Below are positions 59,701 to 64,000 of a stretch of DNA of 64,000 bases, piece by piece. The stretch comes from Lithospermum erythrorhizon. Lineage: Eukaryota > Streptophyta > Magnoliopsida > Boraginales > Boraginaceae. Positions within the stretch are counted from its first letter, which is position 1. The number at the start of each line of letters is the position of its first letter. Location: the NCBI GenBank assembly GCA_019722365.1, contig JADFUC010000481.1:24783-88782 (forward strand). The letters are read 5' to 3'. The notes below the pieces were generated by a model. It was not told the origin of the DNA. It worked only from the letters and a program-made list of their open reading frames with translations, and did no database searches. A program made the position numbers and the translations under genes.

Positions 59701-61923
59701 TGAATCTTGATCTTTTCTTACTCAGATCAGAATTCTCTTAATACTGTACATATTTTCTGTATCTCAATTTTATCGTTGGCTGCAATTTTTTTTACTGATT
59801 ATGAAGCATGCGATGCTTTTGCAAAATGTAGTTTTGTTTTTCGTTTTTTTTGCAAAGAGAGTAACGATTTCCTTGGTAGTTACTTCACTTTGTAACTTTG
59901 CTTCAAGAACCTTACTGCAATATTTCTCGGAAAACTCATTTAGTTTAATATAGTCTGTGGGGTTCCTGTTTTTTGAGATTACCTAGTCATGGTTCTCTTT
60001 TTATCAATATGATGTAACTGATTCCAGATTCCAGAGCTTGTTTATTATATCTACATCGCTGTTCTATCTATTTTCCATTTCACTTCTACCTAACCAAGAT
60101 GCCAGTATTTCAACTAAGCTTTGCACATTTATACATGGCTATACATCATTTTATTTCATCTCATATGATTGTTTGTGGCTAACCGCTAACACAGTTCTGA
60201 TTTGAAAATAGGTGTGCAAGGTTGCCCCTATACCAGGTGAGACTAAAGTGTGGCAGTATATAACACTCACAAAGAGGATATTTTTAATTGATTGCCCAGG
60301 AGTTGTTTATCAGAACAATGATTCGGAGACTGATATTGTCTTGAAGGGCGTGGTATGTAGATACTTATGCAATTGCCTTTTTTTCTCCTTTATTTTAGAT
60401 TCGTAAAAGAATTAGGAAGAACCCGGAGACATCCAATTCTGTTTCTTATGTACATTGTGATGTTACTACTTACCAAAACATGATTAATATTAAACATAGG
60501 TGTGCTTGGGTGACGACTGATAAGGCTATAGGACCATAGTTACCTGGAACGGGGAATGTTATTTTATTATTTACTTATTAATTAATTATTTTATTTATAT
60601 TTAAATTTGTCTTAATTTTCATAAATGAACATTTAAAATAAAGATTTCATGTTCATTATAATTATTGATTAATGATTGTTGTTCAATGGATTAAAGTCAT
60701 ATTTCAATTATTTAACCACTTGCTTAAACATAAAGAAACCATAGTTTTGCCTCTCCTCTTCTCTTCCCCCTCCCCCCTCTCCCATTCTATTCACATCTCT
60801 TTTCTTCATTCACTTGTTTTGGTGAATTGCACATTCTCCCTCATCTATGTTGAGTGTTATTTTTCTCCTCTTTGGCTCCGAATCGTACTGGAATCCGGGA
60901 CGAGGAATCGGATATGGGATTCGCCAGTAGTTTGAGGGAATCCGGTGACTATGTGTGGGACTAATCATGTTAACATGTGTATCATGCTGGGTTTAAGTGT
61001 TCAAGTTTCTTGCTTTCTTTGCATGCATTCAGGTTCGTGTCACAAACCTACACGATGCTTCTGAGCACATAGGTGAAGTTCTGCAACGTGTTAAGAAGGA
61101 GCATCTACAGAGAGCATACAAGATTAAAGATTGGTATGCGATTTTTTTCCTGTGATTTGGACTATGGATTTTTTCACCAATTGTTATTTAGCAAGAAAAA
61201 TCATCCAACTCTATTGTCGTCTGTTTCTTCATTTTCATCATTATAGTCTTATATCATGTCATCCTCAGGAAGGACGAAAATGACTTTCTTCTTCAACTGT
61301 GCAAGTCATCAGGCAAATTTCTGAAGGTAGGCTTTTCTCTGTCGGAGTTAATAACATCAAGAAAACTCCCTCAAAAGACTTCGTAATTTTCCTTAAAAAG
61401 TTTAAACTTGCTATACTTAAAATTCTTTTCTTTTTTTGCAAGAATAATGGCCCATCTCCTTATTTAACAATAATTTTCCACTTCATCTCTCATAGTAGTA
61501 TAGCATTATGAATTTGTCAGCTTCTGTTGTTTACACATATGTTTTCCCTAATACTCTTATTTAACTATATAGAAAGGGCATAATAGCACATTTATGCTGA
61601 GTTGCCTTCTTTAAATTGATACTGAATTTGACTTATATATCTTTTAGGGAGGGGAACCTGACTTTATGACTGTTGCAAAGATGGTTCTCCACGATTGGCA
61701 GAGGGGCAAGATACCTTTCTTTGTTACACCACCAAAGCTAGAAGATGATTTGTCTGAAGAACCATTATCGGAGGAAGCGAATGACAATGTTCCTGAGGAG
61801 GAGAAAGTTGTAGACTCTGATCAGTCAACTGCTGCAAGAAAAGCAATTGCAGATGTTTTATCACAGCAGCTGAAGGATGTTCCCATTCAGGAGGATCATA
61901 TCTTTTCAGTGAAAATGAGTTGA
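56712..61923 (+). CDS. NUG2: Nuclear/nucleolar GTPase 2 (NUG2/GNL2), 11 exons, 528 aa
   Basis: Exons: 56712-56964, 57658-57791, 58215-58344, 58429-58586, 58880-58981, 59091-59195, 59476-59604, 60212-60352, 61033-61133, 61269-61326, 61648-61923. All are GT-AG and join in one frame. The GTPase motifs are circularly permuted, as in the YlqF/YawG family: DARDP (228-232), G4 NKCD (258-261), then G1 GYPNVGKSS (320-328), G2 PGET (345-348) and G3 DCPG (364-367). The N-terminus has the NGP1NT-type region [18 protein letters not shown], followed by [15 protein letters not shown] and [20 protein letters not shown]. The family acts in maturation and nuclear export of pre-60S ribosomal subunits in the nucleolus. 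Odd point: after KDVPIQED the frame appears shifted, giving HIFSVKMS and an early stop, while the next frame reads [14 protein letters not shown] and a stop. Intron 1 holds a MITE. Exon 1-2 junction is the least certain. Confidence 0.95.
57263..57544. mobile_element. Stowaway-like MITE in intron 1 of NUG2
   Basis: The left end TACTACCTTCACCTAAAAAA and the reverse complement of the right end, AGTACTCCCTTCATATAAAA, form imperfect TIRs that continue as AATTGTCTGATTT and AATAGTCTAGTTTGATTTT. Flanked by TA. About 280 bases, AT-rich, non-coding. Confidence 0.65.
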
Positions 61924-62296
61924 AAGGCGTTGAAGATGTCGAGTAGAAGATGAGTAGTAGCTCCCAACAGCTGATATAATAGTGTTTCTTCATAAAATAC
62001 CAACCATTTTATGCTACTAGAATTAAAGTGCTAGAGGCCTTGTTCAGGAATTCATCCGTTATCCTGATTCCTTTTTTCTTGGTCTTTCGATGTACTTTTA
62101 ATTAAAGTTTATGACATTAAAATTAGGCTAATAATTTTCCCACTCTTTGTTATTTTGGTATCAATTTTACATTACAAGTGGAGTGTAGCTGGCCACTCAG
62201 GGTATGTCCCTTTGAGTTTGTAGCTTCATAACTGGGAAAAGAGTTTCTCGGTACAGTATATTCTCTTGTTTGCACTGACTGAATGCTTGTCAGTGA
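61924..62296 (+). other. 3' untranslated region and downstream flank of NUG2
   Basis: Follows the annotated stop. A second stop in the alternative frame lies at about 61946-61948 (GAGTAG). AT-rich 3' flank with AATTAAAGT-type signals near 62020 and 62098. No gene. Confidence 0.4.
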
Positions 62297-62790
62297 TTAG
62301 AGACTTGAGCTCTTAAGGAGCATCAAGTTTCTGTCCTGTTTATTCGAAGCATCTATTGAAATATAAAAACTGATCTCATTGCACCAAGGGGTTCGGTTCA
62401 TTAACACATCAATGTCGCAAAGGTTCACTAAAAAGCTTGGGGATAATTTTGTTTTCTGAAAGGATTTGATCTCTACCTGATCATTGTGTTCTTCTTTTGA
62501 GTCACCAATGGCATGAGGGCTATAGATTTTACTGACATCATCATCTTCTTTTCCATCCATGATTACTCTTCCAGCATATAAGTATGTATGGAATTCCTTC
62601 TTCATTAGATGGACTTCGACGGTCACCACAATCATGCCTCGATGAGTCCATGTCGTTTTCAGTCACGTTGGTGGTGCCATCTCTTTCATCATTATCATTT
62701 TTGCCACCAGATTTTGCTGCATGCCCTTGATGAAAGGATTTATGTCTTCCTGCCGATCGAGAGTTTAGTTGGGATCGGCTTTGAGCACTA
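62297..62790 (-). pseudogene. Minus-strand coding-like fragment, product unknown
   Basis: Two overlapping minus-strand frames both look protein-like. One (about 62790-62541) reads SAGRHKSFHQGHAAKSGGKN with DGTTNVTENDMDSSRHDCGD. The other (62635-62297) reads FHTYLYAGRVIMDGKEDDDV with SKIYSPHAIGDSKEEHNDQV. The composition shifts from one frame to the other near 62600, which suggests one coding sequence with a frameshift, or an exon end. I do not recognise the family and see no clear donor or acceptor. Confidence 0.3.
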
Positions 62791-62799
62791 GTATTTTTT

Positions 62800-63725
62800 A
62801 ATAAATGGGTTGAGCACATGGTATATAGTCGAGTTTAAACCGTTTAATATCGATCGTGCCCATCATTGTCGTATTACCAAATACATTTTGTTTAGTTGTT
62901 TGTTTGCAGTCGTTTTATGTTTGTAATTTAGTAGATTGAAGTTTAAATCTTTGTTATCTTATATAGATTATTTATTAAATGAGGATAAAAACAGAATATC
63001 ATAATTTTTTTTAGAAATTGAACAACTAAAATTGAATACTCAATATAAAAATTAGTCCTAACTAAAGTTGGACAGAGGGAGTATATGTTTCCGAAGCTTT
63101 GCAGTTTCGGAGTCTTGGAGGATCATATGCGAATAGGCAAGAGTTAAAACACATTAAAACAAATAAGAAAAGGAAAACGTGTTTGGCTGAAGCCATGATT
63201 CATTAACGTCTAAGTGGTTTCATGGAGTTTTGTGTGATTGATATATATAATGAGTAAAGTACTACATGGTGAATTTGCTTATTGGCTAAACTATAAACAA
63301 AACACTCTTGACGTTGTTGCTAACATTCTGGACTCATGCATGATGTGTTTCCAGTTAATTGTGAAAATGATCTTTTGGTGCAGATAGTAGCATGGTGTTA
63401 CGTTTTGATCTTATTGATGCAGTCTAAATTTAATGGAAAAAGTGTGTTCTTATACGGCAGGCCGAAGTGCGGCAGAGTGCCTTGTGTCGGGGATACAAAG
63501 TCTGACGTTATTAATGCATTATCGAGGATAAGCGTAACTACGTGTCATTGTTGGGGCCAATTTGACAATTAGCTACAAGGTATTAATGGGAAATGCATAA
63601 CAATGAACTGTCTATCTTTATATATGGCCCAAGTATCGATATACGGTCAGGTGCATGCGAATTCGTTGGTCATCGTAGAATCTTTTGTATCTGGCGATTT
63701 AGTGTGATGTCAATATAAAATATGT
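62800..63725. other. AT-rich right-flank DNA, no supported gene
   Basis: A single MITE-like end with GGACAGAGGGAGTATATG lies at 63071-63088. A 78-codon frame at 63336-63572 has no recognised domain. The short GC-richer part at 63460-63540 may be a gene fragment but cannot be assigned. Confidence 0.3.
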
Positions 63726-63727
63726 AA

Positions 63728-63940
63728 TACTGCCTCTATTTTTTTAGTTGTCGTTTTAGCATAATAAATAGCATTTTTACAATTTCAATCATTTTGACTA
63801 CTTTTTCTTTAAATTAACAATCAACCAATGATATTGTTTTAATTGTTTGTCATTCATTTCAATGCATTTTTTTGACTATTTTTCTTTTCAGCAATGTGTA
63901 CCGAAATAGTAGAAAACTGACAGTAAAAGCTGAGGGAGTA
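63728..63940. mobile_element. Complete MITE of the CCAATGATAT-core family, about 210 bp
   Basis: The left end TACTGCCTCTATTTTTTTAG pairs with TACTCCCTCAGCTTTTACTG, the reverse complement of the right end. It contains AACAATCAACCAATGATATT and TTTTAATTGTTTGTCATT, shared with the copies at 7763-8216 and 13690-13871. TA-flanked. Stowaway-like. Confidence 0.7.
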
Positions 63941-64000
63941 GTAAAAATGAGAAGAGGAAATTTATAAAAACATCATTAAAATTAGCAATACGTAACTTCA

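Overview
This window is nuclear DNA of a flowering plant, most likely a eudicot. Genes have GT-AG introns. Stowaway-like MITEs lie inside introns. The rest is a mosaic of decayed LTR, LINE, CACTA and MULE-like transposons. Terminal motifs of the TACGGAGTA type are frequent, which would fit Caryophyllales, but the species cannot be fixed from sequence alone. No bacterial-type operon, CRISPR array or tRNA/rRNA gene was seen.

Gene-bearing edges. The left edge holds the first coding exon of an unidentified minus-strand gene (6-152). It is followed by a four-exon plus-strand gene for a 3-hydroxyacyl/3-hydroxybutyryl-CoA dehydrogenase-like enzyme (1916-4334) and an intronless minus-strand VQ-motif protein gene (6483-7121). 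The right edge holds an eleven-exon plus-strand gene for the circularly permuted nucleolar GTPase NUG2/GNL2 (56712-61923). These genes are unrelated in function and each has its own promoter region.

Repeat-rich centre (about 9-56 kb). In order: a diverged tandem array (9.1-9.7 kb); an LTR of family B (about 11-13.5 kb); a reversed LTR of family A (13.9-16.3 kb); decayed DNA with B3-like and possible plant-mobile-domain fragments (16.6-21.6 kb); a 1.14-kb MULE-like element with a 10-bp target duplication (22.0-23.2 kb); a second long-TIR element (23.4-25.1 kb); CACTA-derived sequence with a broken TNP2-type transposase (25.5-36.0 kb); an LTR end, a gypsy gag remnant with zinc knuckle and primer-binding site, and a reversed family-B LTR (39.2-43.1 kb); a LINE fragment (43.4-44.6 kb) interrupted by a large LTR retroelement with primer-binding site and polypurine tract but no recognisable pol (44.6-54.0 kb); then CACTA-like debris (54.2-55.9 kb).

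The most useful observations are structural: the two long-TIR elements, the pol-less LTR element with a minisatellite inside its LTR and an insertion in one LTR, a repeat unit shared between the 9-kb array and the 23.4-kb element, and two possible coding changes in otherwise conserved genes (a short gap after the active-site Ser of the dehydrogenase, and a 3'-terminal frameshift in NUG2). I did not find a convincing new multi-gene system.
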